Origin: Spirochaetia bacterium
GTDB taxonomy: Bacteria; Spirochaetota; Spirochaetia; Sphaerochaetales; Sphaerochaetaceae
DNA: 64,000 nt
Reading direction: 5' to 3'
Assembly: GCA_009930325.1 (NCBI GenBank)
Contig: RZYO01000003.1
Coordinates: 1-64,000 of the forward strand
The notes under the pieces: generated by a model
The model's input: the letters and a program-made list of their open reading frames with translations, nothing else
Databases searched by the model: none
What the model was told of the DNA's origin: nothing
Shown here: piece after piece, positions 53,766-63,276 of the stretch
How positions within the stretch are numbered: position 1 is the stretch's first letter
Layout: every line of letters begins with the position of its first letter
Translations under genes and position numbers: made by a program

Positions 53766-55529
53766 TTACATTGTTTCAAGGTATGAAATACCAACTAAAC
53801 TGAAAGAGTTCTTAATAACTTGAAGAACCATTTTAGCAAGATTTATTCTTGCAACAACCATCTTCTTATCTTCAGCCATTAAAATTTTATTATCGTGATA
53901 CCACTTACTAAACATTTTTGAAATATCATAAAGATTAGAACAAATAATTGAAGGATTGAAATTAAGACCTGCTTTTTTAACTATTTCAGGGAAGTTTGCA
54001 ATCATTTTAACAAGTTCTCTTTCTTCTTCTGTAGTTAAAAGAGATGGATCAAACTCAACACCTAAATATTCATCTTTTTGTTCTTCAAATTTTCTAAGCA
54101 TTGAAGATATTCTAGCTCCCATATATTGTAAATATGGTCCAGTATTACCATTAAATGAAATACTTTTTACAGGATCAAAAGTCATATCTTTTGATGGATC
54201 TACTTGTAGTAAATAATAGTTTAAAGCTCCTAAGGCAATAGCATTAGCAGTTTTATCAAGGCCATCAACTAAACCTTCTCTCTCTTTATTTTGAATTTCT
54301 TGTTTAGCAAGTTCTGCTAAATTATCAAATAAATCATCAGCATCAACAACAGTACCTTCTCTACTTTTCATTTTACCATTTGGAAGGTTAACCATACCGT
54401 ATGATAAATGATGTAAATCTTTTGCCCAAGAATATCCCAATTTTTCTAAAATATAGAACAAGACCTTAAAGTGATATTGTTGTTCGCTTGCAACAACATA
54501 TACTAAAGATTCAAAAGGCCAATCTTCATGTCTTGAGATTGCAGTCCCAATATCTTGAGTCATATATAATGAAGTACCATCACTTCTTAAAAGAACTTTT
54601 TTATCTAAATTAATTTCTTCTAAATCAATCCAAACAGAACCATCTTCTTCTTGGTAGAAAACACCAGATTCTAAACCTTTTAGAACTTTATCTTTACCAA
54701 GTTTATATGTTTCACTCTCATAATAATATTTATCAAAATGAACACCAGTTTTTTCATAAGATTGTGCTAATCCATCAAGAGTCCAACCGTTCATTTTATT
54801 CCATAAATCAATAGTTTCTTTATCTCCATCTTCCCATTTAACAAGCATTTCTTTTGCTTGATCTACTGCAGTTGGATCTTCTTTTTCCCATTGAGCAAAT
54901 TTAACATAATATTTACCAACTAAATGATCTCCTTTTATATTTGAACTTTCTGGAGTCTCGCCATTACCAAATTTTTTATAAGCAAGCATACTTTTACAAA
55001 TATGAACACCACGGTTATTAATTAAATTAACCTTTTGAACATCAGCACCGTTTGCTTTTAATATTGAAGAAACACTTTCTCCTAAACTATCATTTCTCAT
55101 ATGACCAAGATGAAGAGGTTTATTTGTATTAGGACAACTGAATTCAATCATTACCTTTTTATTATTAAATACATTACTATTACCATAAGCATCTTTTTCA
55201 TTAAATACTTTATCTTTTAAATCATTTATCAAGGAGGCAAAATCAAGTCTAATATTTAAATAAGGTCCTGCTAAGATTAATTGCCCTGAAGGTCTATTAG
55301 CAAGAAGTTCAATTCTCTCTTTTAGAACTTGTGCTATTTTTACAGGAGCTAATCTCAATTGCTTTGCATAAGCAAATAATGGGAAAGCTACATCTCCTAA
55401 TTCAGGTTTTGGAGGAACTTGAATTGTTAAAGGTGCTAAAATTACATCTTCTTTTAGTATTTCTTTAGCATAAATTGCTAATTGTTCTTCAATTAAAGTT
55501 TTCCATTGTTCTCTTATTTCTTGTAACAT
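53766..55529 (-). CDS. argS: arginyl-tRNA synthetase
   Basis: Class I synthetase. HIGH-type motif is in FSCPNTNKPLHLGHMRNDSLGE (about residues 130-150). KMSKS equivalent is GKMKSREGTVVDADDL. The C-terminal DALR anticodon-binding domain (AIALGALNYYLLQ, then YMGARISSMLRKFEE) is complete. 587 aa is normal. It is a single gene, separate from the gltX-glyS-tyrS group. Confidence 0.97.
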   Translation of the reverse strand: MLQEIREQWKTLIEEQLAIYAKEILKEDVILAPLTIQVPPKPELGDVAFPLFAYAKQLRLAPVKIAQVLKERIELLANRPSGQLILAGPYLNIRLDFASLINDLKDKVFNEKDAYGNSNVFNNKKVMIEFSCPNTNKPLHLGHMRNDSLGESVSSILKANGADVQKVNLINNRGVHICKSMLAYKKFGNGETPESSNIKGDHLVGKYYVKFAQWEKEDPTAVDQAKEMLVKWEDGDKETIDLWNKMNGWTLDGLAQSYEKTGVHFDKYYYESETYKLGKDKVLKGLESGVFYQEEDGSVWIDLEEINLDKKVLLRSDGTSLYMTQDIGTAISRHEDWPFESLVYVVASEQQYHFKVLFYILEKLGYSWAKDLHHLSYGMVNLPNGKMKSREGTVVDADDLFDNLAELAKQEIQNKEREGLVDGLDKTANAIALGALNYYLLQVDPSKDMTFDPVKSISFNGNTGPYLQYMGARISSMLRKFEEQKDEYLGVEFDPSLLTTEEERELVKMIANFPEIVKKAGLNFNPSIICSNLYDISKMFSKWYHDNKILMAEDKKMVVARINLAKMVLQVIKNSFSLVGISYLETM

Positions 55530-55605
55530 TAATCTGTCCTTATTCTATTATTTTTTAATCGCTTTATGATACTAATAACACAATTTCTATTCAAGATAAA
55601 AACTG

Positions 55606-56583
55606 CTATTTTGTTACTCTTAATGTAACTTCTCCTGTCCCTAATTCTATTTCAGTATTATCATCCAATTCTACTATTAAATGAGCCTTATCATTTATAT
55701 CTTTTGCAAATCCAGTTTGAGATGAATTATCTTTATTATAAATAATTACATTTTTACCAATAACATTTGATTTTTCTCTATATTCATTTAAAAAAGCTTT
55801 ATTAGGTAAGTTCTCCCATATACTATAAATCTCAGTTACTATTTCTTTGACTAATAAAGTCCTATTTACATTATTTGGAATTGCTTGTTCATTTTTATAA
55901 ATGCTAGTAACTATATCTCTAATATCTTCTGGAAATTGTTCAATAGGTGTTGAAAAATTAATCCCAATTCCAACAACCATTGATTTAATTCTTCCAACTT
56001 CCATATCAATAACACCTTCGGTTAATATTCCACAAACCTTTTTATCATTAATATAGATATCATTCACCCATTTAATTTTACAATCAATGTCACAAACTTT
56101 TTTTATTGCTCTTACAATTGCTACAGAAGCTATACTTGTTATTAATAAATTATCATCATTATTATTATGAGAGTTAATTAGAAGACTAAAATAAATTCCA
56201 CCTTCAGGAGATATAAAAGCTCTACCCCTTCTACCTCTTCCATTACTTTGATGGGATGCAACAACAATAGTATTTTTCTTCATATCTGAAGGTTCAACTT
56301 TTTTACAAAAGGAATTTGTTGAATCAATTTCATCAAAATAATAAACATTAAATTCATTTAATTCTTTCTTTAAACTCTCTAATGATAGTTTTTGAGATTC
56401 TCTAACTAAATAATAACCTTTATTAGTAACAGCCTTTATTAAAGCACCTTCTTTTCTTAACTCAGAAATAGCTTTCCAAATAGCTGTTCTACTAACCTTT
56501 AATTCATCTGCTAGTTGTTGTCCAGAAACATACATTTCTGAATCATTTTCTAAATATTCTAATACTTTATTTTTTAAACCCAT
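55606..56583 (-). CDS. birA: biotin-protein ligase / biotin operon repressor BirA
   Basis: Biotinylates carrier proteins and represses biotin genes as biotinyl-AMP-bound dimer. The N-terminal winged HTH has YVSGQQLADELKVSRTAIWKAISELRKEG. The catalytic domain has VASHQSNGRGRRGRAFISPEGGIYFSLLI and CKIKWVNDIYINDKKVCGIL. The C-terminal domain has YREKSNVIGKNVIIY. 325 aa is the bifunctional (HTH-containing) class. It is divergent from bioY, and a BirA operator lies between them. The leader is very short with no clear Shine-Dalgarno. Confidence 0.96.
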   Translation of the reverse strand: MGLKNKVLEYLENDSEMYVSGQQLADELKVSRTAIWKAISELRKEGALIKAVTNKGYYLVRESQKLSLESLKKELNEFNVYYFDEIDSTNSFCKKVEPSDMKKNTIVVASHQSNGRGRRGRAFISPEGGIYFSLLINSHNNNDDNLLITSIASVAIVRAIKKVCDIDCKIKWVNDIYINDKKVCGILTEGVIDMEVGRIKSMVVGIGINFSTPIEQFPEDIRDIVTSIYKNEQAIPNNVNRTLLVKEIVTEIYSIWENLPNKAFLNEYREKSNVIGKNVIIYNKDNSSQTGFAKDINDKAHLIVELDDNTEIELGTGEVTLRVTK

Positions 56584-56644
56584 AATTAAATTTAGAATAT
56601 ATATATTTATTTATTTTATCAATAATATAACAGACTATATTATA

Positions 56645-56677
56645 TTGTTAACCAATTTTTTAAAAACATGTTTACAA
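56645..56677 (+). promoter_or_regulatory. BirA operator overlapping the bioY promoter
   Basis: TTGTTAACC (56645-56653), 15-nt spacer, TGTTTACAA (56669-56677). This matches the TTGTWAACC-N14-16-GGTTWACAA consensus with about one mismatch per arm. The right arm contains the bioY -35 box. Confidence 0.85.
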
Positions 56678-56705
56678 TAATAAAAGCATTTGATATATTA
56701 CACCC
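56671..56705 (+). promoter_or_regulatory. bioY promoter, predicted leaderless
   Basis: -35 TTTACA (56671-56676), 17-nt spacer, -10 TATATT (56694-56699), 6 nt before the ATG at 56706. There is no Shine-Dalgarno. Confidence 0.75.
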
Positions 56706-57248
56706 ATGAATACAAGAAAAACATTAATAACAGCATTATTTACAGGTTTAATTATTGTTGGGACTTTTATAAAAGTTCCATTACCACCGGTTCCAATTAC
56801 ATTACAAACTTTATTTGTAATTTTAGCTGCTTTATTAGGTGGCTTTAATGTTGGAGTTTTCTCATTTATTGTCTATTTGATTTTAGGAACAATTGGACTT
56901 CCTATTTTTTCTAGTGGCGGGGGAATTGGAGCTCTCATAGGACCAACAGGGGGATATCTATTTGGAATGCTTCTTTCAACAATCATTGCTGGCATAATTT
57001 CTGATTTGGGAAAAGAAAAAGATAATAAAATACCATATTTTATAATTGGTGGGCTTTTAGCTACAATAGCAATATATGCTATTGGGGTGCCTTGGTTAAA
57101 ATTATCTACTAGTATGGAATGGAATAAAGCATTCAAACTTGGACTAACTCCTTTTATTATTGGAGATACTATAAAACTTGTGATTGTTGTCCTTTTAAGT
57201 AATAAATTCTATGACAGAATTCAACAATTAATTAAAAATGAAGAATAA
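56706..57248 (+). CDS. bioY: biotin ECF transporter S component BioY
   Basis: Integral membrane biotin-binding subunit. About six TM helices and BioY signatures: KVPLPPVPITLQTLFVILAALLGG near residue 25 and GPTGGYLFGMLLSTIIAGII. 180 aa is typical. The energising EcfA/EcfT genes are not nearby. No biotin-synthesis genes are visible in this window, and the gene is regulated by BirA, so biotin uptake is likely important to the cell. Confidence 0.95.
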   Translation: MNTRKTLITALFTGLIIVGTFIKVPLPPVPITLQTLFVILAALLGGFNVGVFSFIVYLILGTIGLPIFSSGGGIGALIGPTGGYLFGMLLSTIIAGIISDLGKEKDNKIPYFIIGGLLATIAIYAIGVPWLKLSTSMEWNKAFKLGLTPFIIGDTIKLVIVVLLSNKFYDRIQQLIKNEE

Positions 57249-57281
57249 ATAAAATATACAAATCTAAATTATTAGGAACTA

Positions 57282-57305
57282 CCGATGCTTTTGCATCGGT
57301 TTTGT
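57282..57305 (+). terminator. terminator of bioY
   Basis: ACCGATGC TTTT GCATCGGT hairpin followed by TTTGTTG. Confidence 0.8.
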
Positions 57306-57351
57306 TGTTTATTTGTTGTATTTTTTGTATATTTTCATTAGGAGATAACAA

Positions 57352-58248
57352 ATGGACAACAACTATGAAAAATATTTAGAAAGTTTTGATAGAATTAGCG
57401 ATAAAGGTGCTAACTTCTTAGGCCTAAAACCTCTACCTAGTAGTCTTTGTGTTGAAAAGTGTGCAAATGAACTACTTGAATTAATGTTTCCTGGACGCTG
57501 CGAGGGTGCTGCTGGTCAATCTTTCCAAGATATAATTATAAATCAATTAAATACAGTAAAATGGACTTTATCAAATTTAATATTTCTTTCTTTTAATCAT
57601 GAATGTGATACAACATGTGAAAATGCTCACACAAGTAGAAAAAAAACAGATAAGGCACTAGAAATATTATTTGAAGAACTTCCAGCAATAAGAAAAAAAA
57701 TAAAAGAAGATGCTGAAGCAGGTTTTAATAATGACCCCGCAGCAACAAACCTTCATGAAGTTATTTTATCTTATCCTTATATAAAAGCATTAACAATCTA
57801 TCGAGTTGCTCATAGTTTATTTAATGCAAATGTTCCAATACTTCCAAGAATGCTAACAGAATGGGCTCATAAAGAAACTGGGATTGATATACACCCTGGT
57901 GCTGAAATTGGAGATTATTTCTTTATTGACCATGGTACTGGTGTTGTTATAGGACAAACAACAGTCATTGGGAATAATGTAAAAATATATCAAGGGGTTA
58001 CTCTCGGTGCTTTAAGCTTTCCTAAAGATTCCTCAGGAAATATCATAAAAGGAGCAAAAAGACATCCAACTCTTGAAGATAATGTTACTATTTATGCAAA
58101 CGCAACAATCCTTGGAGATGTTACAATAGGTAAAGATTGTATAATTGGTTCCTCAGTTTGGATAAAAGAAGATGTTCCTGAATCGACAATGGTACTACTT
58201 CAAGAACCAAAAACAAATCATAGAGAAATAAAAAAAATGTCTATATAA
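57352..58248 (+). CDS. cysE: serine O-acetyltransferase
   Basis: First step of cysteine synthesis. The N-terminal helical domain (residues 1-160) is followed by a left-handed beta-helix of hexapeptide repeats: HKETGIDIHPGAEIGDYFFIDHGTGVVIGQTTVIG, NVKIYQGVTLGALSF, NVTIYANATILGDVTIG. Catalytic His residues are in DHGTG and HP. 298 aa is longer than E. coli CysE, as in the SrpH/EpsC-type long class. TTAGGAGA precedes the ATG. Cys-rich segment CDTTCENAH in the N-domain is unusual. Confidence 0.92.
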   Translation: MDNNYEKYLESFDRISDKGANFLGLKPLPSSLCVEKCANELLELMFPGRCEGAAGQSFQDIIINQLNTVKWTLSNLIFLSFNHECDTTCENAHTSRKKTDKALEILFEELPAIRKKIKEDAEAGFNNDPAATNLHEVILSYPYIKALTIYRVAHSLFNANVPILPRMLTEWAHKETGIDIHPGAEIGDYFFIDHGTGVVIGQTTVIGNNVKIYQGVTLGALSFPKDSSGNIIKGAKRHPTLEDNVTIYANATILGDVTIGKDCIIGSSVWIKEDVPESTMVLLQEPKTNHREIKKMSI

Positions 58249-58264
58249 TAATACATATTTTAAT

Positions 58265-58316
58265 AAAAAGAGATTGGAATAACTTTAAATTACTTATTCA
58301 CAATCTCTTTTTTTTG
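58265..58316 (+). terminator. terminator of cysE
   Basis: Stem AAAGAGATTG / CAATCTCTTT with a 24-nt loop followed by eight T. Confidence 0.82.
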
Positions 58317-58411
58317 TATTTCATAAATAAAATAAAAAATGAATTCTTGTTATATGAAATTATTTATTGTAAAATTAAGAAAACTTAATTCAAATTTTTA
58401 CTAGGAGAAAT

Positions 58412-60154
58412 ATGCAAAGCCTTGAATTGCTGTCAAAAATATCATTAATTACTGTTAAAACACATAATTTCAAAAGTCAAATGAATAATATCCTTTCCTT
58501 AATAGGAAAATACAGTAATGTTTCACGCACTTACATTTTCATAAATAATGAAGATAACACAATCACTAATAATGAATTTGAATGGTGTAACACTGGCATA
58601 TCTCCTGTAATCCATTTTTTCCAAAACAGGGCTTTATCTGATATCCCCTCTCTGTTCAAAATATTAAATAAAGAAGGGAAATTATTTTCAACAAATATTG
58701 AAAATCTACCAGAAGACCTCTATAAGATTTTTATATCTCAAAATATAAAATCTTTAATTATTTACCCTTTATATATCAATAATAAAATCTTTGGTTTTGT
58801 AGGCTATGATGAATGTATAGTTAATAGAAATTGGACAGAAGAAGATTTAAATATTTTAGCAACAATTTCAGGTATTATTTCTAATTTATATAAAAACCAC
58901 TATTATCTTAAAAAAATTGAAGATGATAAACATTATTTTGAAAACTTTTTCAATACTATTACAGACTACATTATCATTGGGAATATGAAAGGTAAGATTA
59001 TTTATGCAAATAAAGCTACAATTGATAAACTAGGCTATTCTATTAATGAATTATTAGATATGAATATAATTGAACTTCACCCAAAAAACAAAAGAGACGA
59101 AGCTTCATCAATACTAAATCAAATGTTTATAGGTGATATTCAATCATGTCCTTTAGAATTAATAAGTAAAACTAATATAATAATTCCCGTTGAAACTCGT
59201 GTTTGGTTTGGTAAATGGAATAACGAGGATTGTATATTTGGAATATCAAAAGATTTATCAAAAGAGCAAGAAGCTCTTCAGAAATTTACAAAAATTTTCA
59301 AAAACAATCCTGCTTTAATGGCTCTATGTAATATGGATGATAAAAAGTTTGTTGATGTAAATACATCGTTCTTAAATAAATTAGGATATTCTTATAATGA
59401 AGTAATAGGAAAAACTAGTTCTGATTTAAAACTTTTCCCAGATCCAGAAAAACATGAAAAGACAACAGATAAACTAACGCAATCTGGTGAAATAAAAAAT
59501 ATTGAACTAAAAGTAAGATGCAAAGATGATTCTATACTATATGGAATATTCTCAGGTGAAGTTATTGAAAGTCAAGGAAAGCAATACTATTTAACAGTAA
59601 TGATTGATGCTACTGAAAAAAAAATAATTGAACAACAATTAGAAGAACTTTCAATTAGAGACTCTTTAACAAATATCTATAACAGAAGATACATTTTCAA
59701 TGTTTTAGAAAACTATTTAAATAAATTTATAAATGGAAATCAAATCTTTTCAATTACTATATTAGATATTGATTTCTTTAAAGAAATCAATGATACCCAC
59801 GGCCACGTCATTGGAGATTATGTATTAATTGAATTTACAAAAATGATATCAAAATTTTTAACCCCTAATCAAATATTAGGAAGGTATGGTGGAGAAGAAT
59901 TTATAATTATATCTCCTGATGAATATAAAAAAACTACGGCTACTCAAATTAATAATATTTTAAATGAAATTAATAAAACAACATTCAACATTAATAATAT
60001 TAGGATTAATCTCTCTTTTAGTGCTGGAATTTCAGATACTGAATTTTTTGAAAAAGATAATATCACTATTGAAAAAATAATTAACATTTCTGATGAGAGA
60101 TTATATAAAGCAAAAAGAACAGGTAGAAACAAAGTAGTTTATTTAGATAATTAA
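58412..60154 (+). CDS. GAF-PAS-PAS-GGDEF diguanylate cyclase
   Basis: 580 aa, no membrane segment. N-terminal GAF domain (about 1-165: YSNVSRTYIFINNEDNT, FGFVGYDECIVNRNWTEEDL), PAS domain 1 (about 180-290: NTITDYIIIGNMKGKIIYANK), PAS domain 2 (about 295-405: IFKNNPALMALCNMDDKKFVDVN), and GGDEF domain (about 415-580) with active-site GRYGGEEF and SAGIS. The RxxD inhibitory site is absent (TPNQ in its place), so product inhibition at that site is not expected. AGGAGA precedes the ATG. It is followed by a second cyclase sharing the same GAF domain. Confidence 0.9.
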   Translation: MQSLELLSKISLITVKTHNFKSQMNNILSLIGKYSNVSRTYIFINNEDNTITNNEFEWCNTGISPVIHFFQNRALSDIPSLFKILNKEGKLFSTNIENLPEDLYKIFISQNIKSLIIYPLYINNKIFGFVGYDECIVNRNWTEEDLNILATISGIISNLYKNHYYLKKIEDDKHYFENFFNTITDYIIIGNMKGKIIYANKATIDKLGYSINELLDMNIIELHPKNKRDEASSILNQMFIGDIQSCPLELISKTNIIIPVETRVWFGKWNNEDCIFGISKDLSKEQEALQKFTKIFKNNPALMALCNMDDKKFVDVNTSFLNKLGYSYNEVIGKTSSDLKLFPDPEKHEKTTDKLTQSGEIKNIELKVRCKDDSILYGIFSGEVIESQGKQYYLTVMIDATEKKIIEQQLEELSIRDSLTNIYNRRYIFNVLENYLNKFINGNQIFSITILDIDFFKEINDTHGHVIGDYVLIEFTKMISKFLTPNQILGRYGGEEFIIISPDEYKKTTATQINNILNEINKTTFNINNIRINLSFSAGISDTEFFEKDNITIEKIINISDERLYKAKRTGRNKVVYLDN

Positions 60155-60233
60155 TTTTTATTGAAAAGAACACTACTCCATTATATTATCTATATTTATA
60201 GATAAGTATTTCAAACTAAAAAGGTAGAAATCT

Positions 60234-61256
60234 ATGAAAAGCTTGGAACTTCTTTCGAAAATTGCTTTATTAGCTGTAAAAACAGATGATTTTAATAACC
60301 AAATTACTAATATTCTAAAATTAATTGGTGAATATACTCAAGTTTCAAGAACTTATATTTTTATTGACAATGAGGATAGTACTACTACAAGCAATGAATT
60401 TGAATGGTGTAATACAGATGTTGATCCTCAGATTAAGGATTTACAAGGGATTCCTTATGAAGTTATCCCTTCTTGGAGAAAGCTATTAATTAAAGATGGG
60501 ATAGTTTTTTCTAAAAATATTTTTGAACTACCTGAAGACATACTCGCAATATTAGAACCTCAAGGAATTCTTTCAATTATTATCCATCCTTTAATAATTG
60601 AAAACAAATTAAAAGGTTTTATAGGCTTTGATGAATGTAAAATAAATAGAAAATGGAGTGAAGAAGATTTATATCTTCTATCCACTATTTCAGGTATTAT
60701 TTCAAATGTTTATAACAACCACTACAATTTAATAAAAATCAAAGAACTCTCAAGCATTGATGCCCTTACTAACACATATAATAGAAGATTTATTTTCAAT
60801 CAATTAGAAAAAGATTTTGTAAAATATAATAATTCTAATTTAATTTTTTCAGTTACAATTTTAGATATTGATCACTTTAAACAAATCAATGATACATATG
60901 GTCATGTTGCTGGGGATTACATTTTAAAAGAATTCACAAAAGTTATTTATAATAACATTAGAAAGACTGATTTACTTGGAAGATATGGTGGTGAAGAATT
61001 TGTGATTATTACTTATAATTCAACAAGAGATGAAACTGTTCAAATCATTTCTAAACTATTAGAAATAATAAGAAATAAAACTTTCATTTTTAATAATCAA
61101 GAAATTAAATTTACTTTTAGTGCAGGTATTTCTGATGTTCTCTTTTTTAATAAAAACGATATAACAATTGAGAAAATAATCAATCTCGCTGATAAAAGGT
61201 TATATAAAGCAAAAGAGACTGGTAGAAATAAATTAGTATATTTAGGTGAAGAGTAA
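60234..61256 (+). CDS. GAF-GGDEF diguanylate cyclase
   Basis: 340 aa, no membrane segment. The GAF domain (residues 1-165) is closely similar to that of the preceding gene (SLELLSKIALLAVKT, QVSRTYIFIDNEDST, NEFEWCNTDVDP, GFIGFDECKINRKWSEEDL). The GGDEF domain has GRYGGEEF and, five residues before it, RKTD, a complete RxxD I-site. It lacks the two PAS domains. The two genes look like a tandem duplication, with an 80-nt gap and its own AAAGGTAG site. Confidence 0.92.
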   Translation: MKSLELLSKIALLAVKTDDFNNQITNILKLIGEYTQVSRTYIFIDNEDSTTTSNEFEWCNTDVDPQIKDLQGIPYEVIPSWRKLLIKDGIVFSKNIFELPEDILAILEPQGILSIIIHPLIIENKLKGFIGFDECKINRKWSEEDLYLLSTISGIISNVYNNHYNLIKIKELSSIDALTNTYNRRFIFNQLEKDFVKYNNSNLIFSVTILDIDHFKQINDTYGHVAGDYILKEFTKVIYNNIRKTDLLGRYGGEEFVIITYNSTRDETVQIISKLLEIIRNKTFIFNNQEIKFTFSAGISDVLFFNKNDITIEKIINLADKRLYKAKETGRNKLVYLGEE

Positions 61257-61286
61257 AAATATAAATCATAAGAAAATTGATACTTT

Positions 61287-62567
61287 TTATTGTAATAAAT
61301 GAGAATAATTTAATAAAATCTTCCACATTGGGATTACTTTAATTATTTTATCATTTTTTTCAATTTCATACTCTTCATCAAATGTTATAATGAATAATTT
61401 ATTGCAATTTCTAAACTTAGAAAAATCAATTAATGCTTTAGTTTCTCTAGCTTTTGTTTCTTCACTACTAAGTGAATAACAAACTTGAATAGCAAGATTT
61501 TTTTCTGGTATATAAAAATCTATTTCATAAGAATTATTATTAAAAAAGTAAATCGATTCATTATCACAATTTTGAATCAAATAAATGGCAACTAAATTTT
61601 CTAATAATGCTGGAGTTTGATTTATTAAAAAAAGGTTTAATAATCCTGTATCATAAAAATAATATTTAGGATTTGTTATTTTTTCACTAAATTTTGAATC
61701 AATATTATTTATTGTAAATAATAAAAAAGAATCTTTTATCATTTCTATATATTGAATGATTGTAGCTTTTCCAACTTTTACGTCTAACCTTTTAATTAGA
61801 TTTGTTAATCTAGTATAAGAAAGAGAACTTCTAATTGTTTCAGCAATTTTATTTGGAATATACTTTAATGCATAAATATTATTAATATCATTTCTTAATG
61901 CAATATCACCTAGATAAATTTTTTGAAAAATATTATTTAAATAATTCCTTTTTGCTTTAATATTAATAATTTCTGGCAATCCACCATAATTCAAAAACTC
62001 ATTGAATTTATTAATAATAATAGCTTTTTTTTCTGTTGAATAGATATCAGTACTATTATGCTTAATTTGCTTAGCTATTAAAAATTCACAAAAATTATAA
62101 GGAAATACTTCAAAAATCAAAAATCTTCCGCCTAATGTTGTTGCAATTTCTTTACTTAACATTTTTGCATTACTACCTGTTATATATATTAGATATTTTG
62201 AATCAACCATTCTTCTAGCAAATTTTTCCCATCCTTCAATTATTTGAATTTCATCTAAAAAAAGAATTGGTTTTTTATTAAATAGTTGATAATGAGCTTC
62301 TATTAAATTATTAAAATCTTCTACTTTAAAATTTAATAATCTTTCATCTTCGAAATTAATTAATAAAATAGAATCCCATTGTTCTCCCGATTTAATTAAT
62401 TCATGAATTCTTTGATATAATAAATATGATTTACCAACTCGTCTTAATCCAACAAAAACATAAGGCATACTGTCTTCAAGAATAACTTCTCTTTTAAAAT
62501 AATCTATCGATTTTACAAGTTCTATATTCTCAATAATTATTTGCTTAAGTAAATCTTTATCAACCAT
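61287..62567 (-). CDS. AAA_14 ATPase with C-terminal DUF4143 domain
   Basis: 426 aa. The N-terminal ATPase has Walker A GLRRVGKSYLLYQ (residues 36-48), Walker B KPILFLDEIQII, sensor YITGSNAKML and FEVFPYNFCEFL. The C-terminal DUF4143 part has LLENLVAIYLIQNCDN, SIYFFNNNSYEIDFYIPEKNLAIQVCYSLSSEETKARE, which carries a PD-(D/E)xK-like pattern (EIDF...QVC). The family is common and often present in several variable copies; function unresolved. The ATG is preceded by AGAGGTG. Confidence 0.88.
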   Translation of the reverse strand: MVDKDLLKQIIIENIELVKSIDYFKREVILEDSMPYVFVGLRRVGKSYLLYQRIHELIKSGEQWDSILLINFEDERLLNFKVEDFNNLIEAHYQLFNKKPILFLDEIQIIEGWEKFARRMVDSKYLIYITGSNAKMLSKEIATTLGGRFLIFEVFPYNFCEFLIAKQIKHNSTDIYSTEKKAIIINKFNEFLNYGGLPEIINIKAKRNYLNNIFQKIYLGDIALRNDINNIYALKYIPNKIAETIRSSLSYTRLTNLIKRLDVKVGKATIIQYIEMIKDSFLLFTINNIDSKFSEKITNPKYYFYDTGLLNLFLINQTPALLENLVAIYLIQNCDNESIYFFNNNSYEIDFYIPEKNLAIQVCYSLSSEETKARETKALIDFSKFRNCNKLFIITFDEEYEIEKNDKIIKVIPMWKILLNYSHLLQ

Positions 62568-63276
62568 AATACACCTCTAATATTGTTCTATGTATAAAAC
62601 AATAATAACATAATTATGTTTTGTGTGCAATACAAAAATTAATAACTATTGTTCTGATAATAGAACAATAATCAAATATTATATTTTTTAGAGCTTTATG
62701 AAATTATATTAATAAATTTATTTAACACTCATTTTTCAACTTAACCGACAAGGAAAGTTTATTAATATCAATATGTATTAGCTCATGTAGGATAAAAGGC
62801 AAAAGCCAATTTTGCTAAACAACAAAAGCAAATTTGGCTACAGCCAGACAAATAACATGCAAAGGAAATGGCAAATTTAATAGCAAAAAATTTGAAAACA
62901 AGTTCCAAAAGCGAGGAATATGTTTATTTAATGGATTAGAAGATTCATTAACTTTGTATGATTAAAGATATTAGATTCAAGGGGAATTGCCTCTAATAAT
63001 GCAAAAGGGATAGAGCTAATGCTGATATAAGAAGAAGGAGTCAAGTTGCCACAGTATTACCATCAATGGACTCTTATTTGATATTACTAGTCTCATACTT
63101 GATGGAAGTAGAAGTATGATAATCAATCCCTGAAAATGTTATATTAAAAAATCTTCATTATTCCAAGCAAAAACGACAGCCCTGGCACGTAGCATAGTTA
63201 TAAAATATTTTGATTACTAATGGTTTTAATAAAAATGAAATTGCAAACTATTATTGACGTGACCTATTATTTTTAA
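62568..63276. other. 709-nt region without a convincing gene
   Basis: All six frames are broken by stops. Base composition is somewhat richer in G and C than the flanking genes from about 62750 to 63200. It contains an imperfect inverted repeat GCCAATTTTGCT / AGCAAATTTGGC (62805-62816 and 62827-62838). No tRNA, tmRNA, RNase P, 6S or riboswitch signature was recognised. It may be a decayed gene or mobile element, or an unknown RNA. Confidence 0.5.
62805..62838. repeat. imperfect inverted repeat / hairpin
   Basis: Arms of 12 bp with one mismatch and a 10-nt loop, without a T-run. It lies within the gene-free region. Confidence 0.55.

Noticed and set aside
62805-62838. Integron attC-like site
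   Set aside because: The hairpin lacks the R'/R'' core GTTRRRY/RYYYAAC motifs and there is no cassette ORF or integrase nearby.
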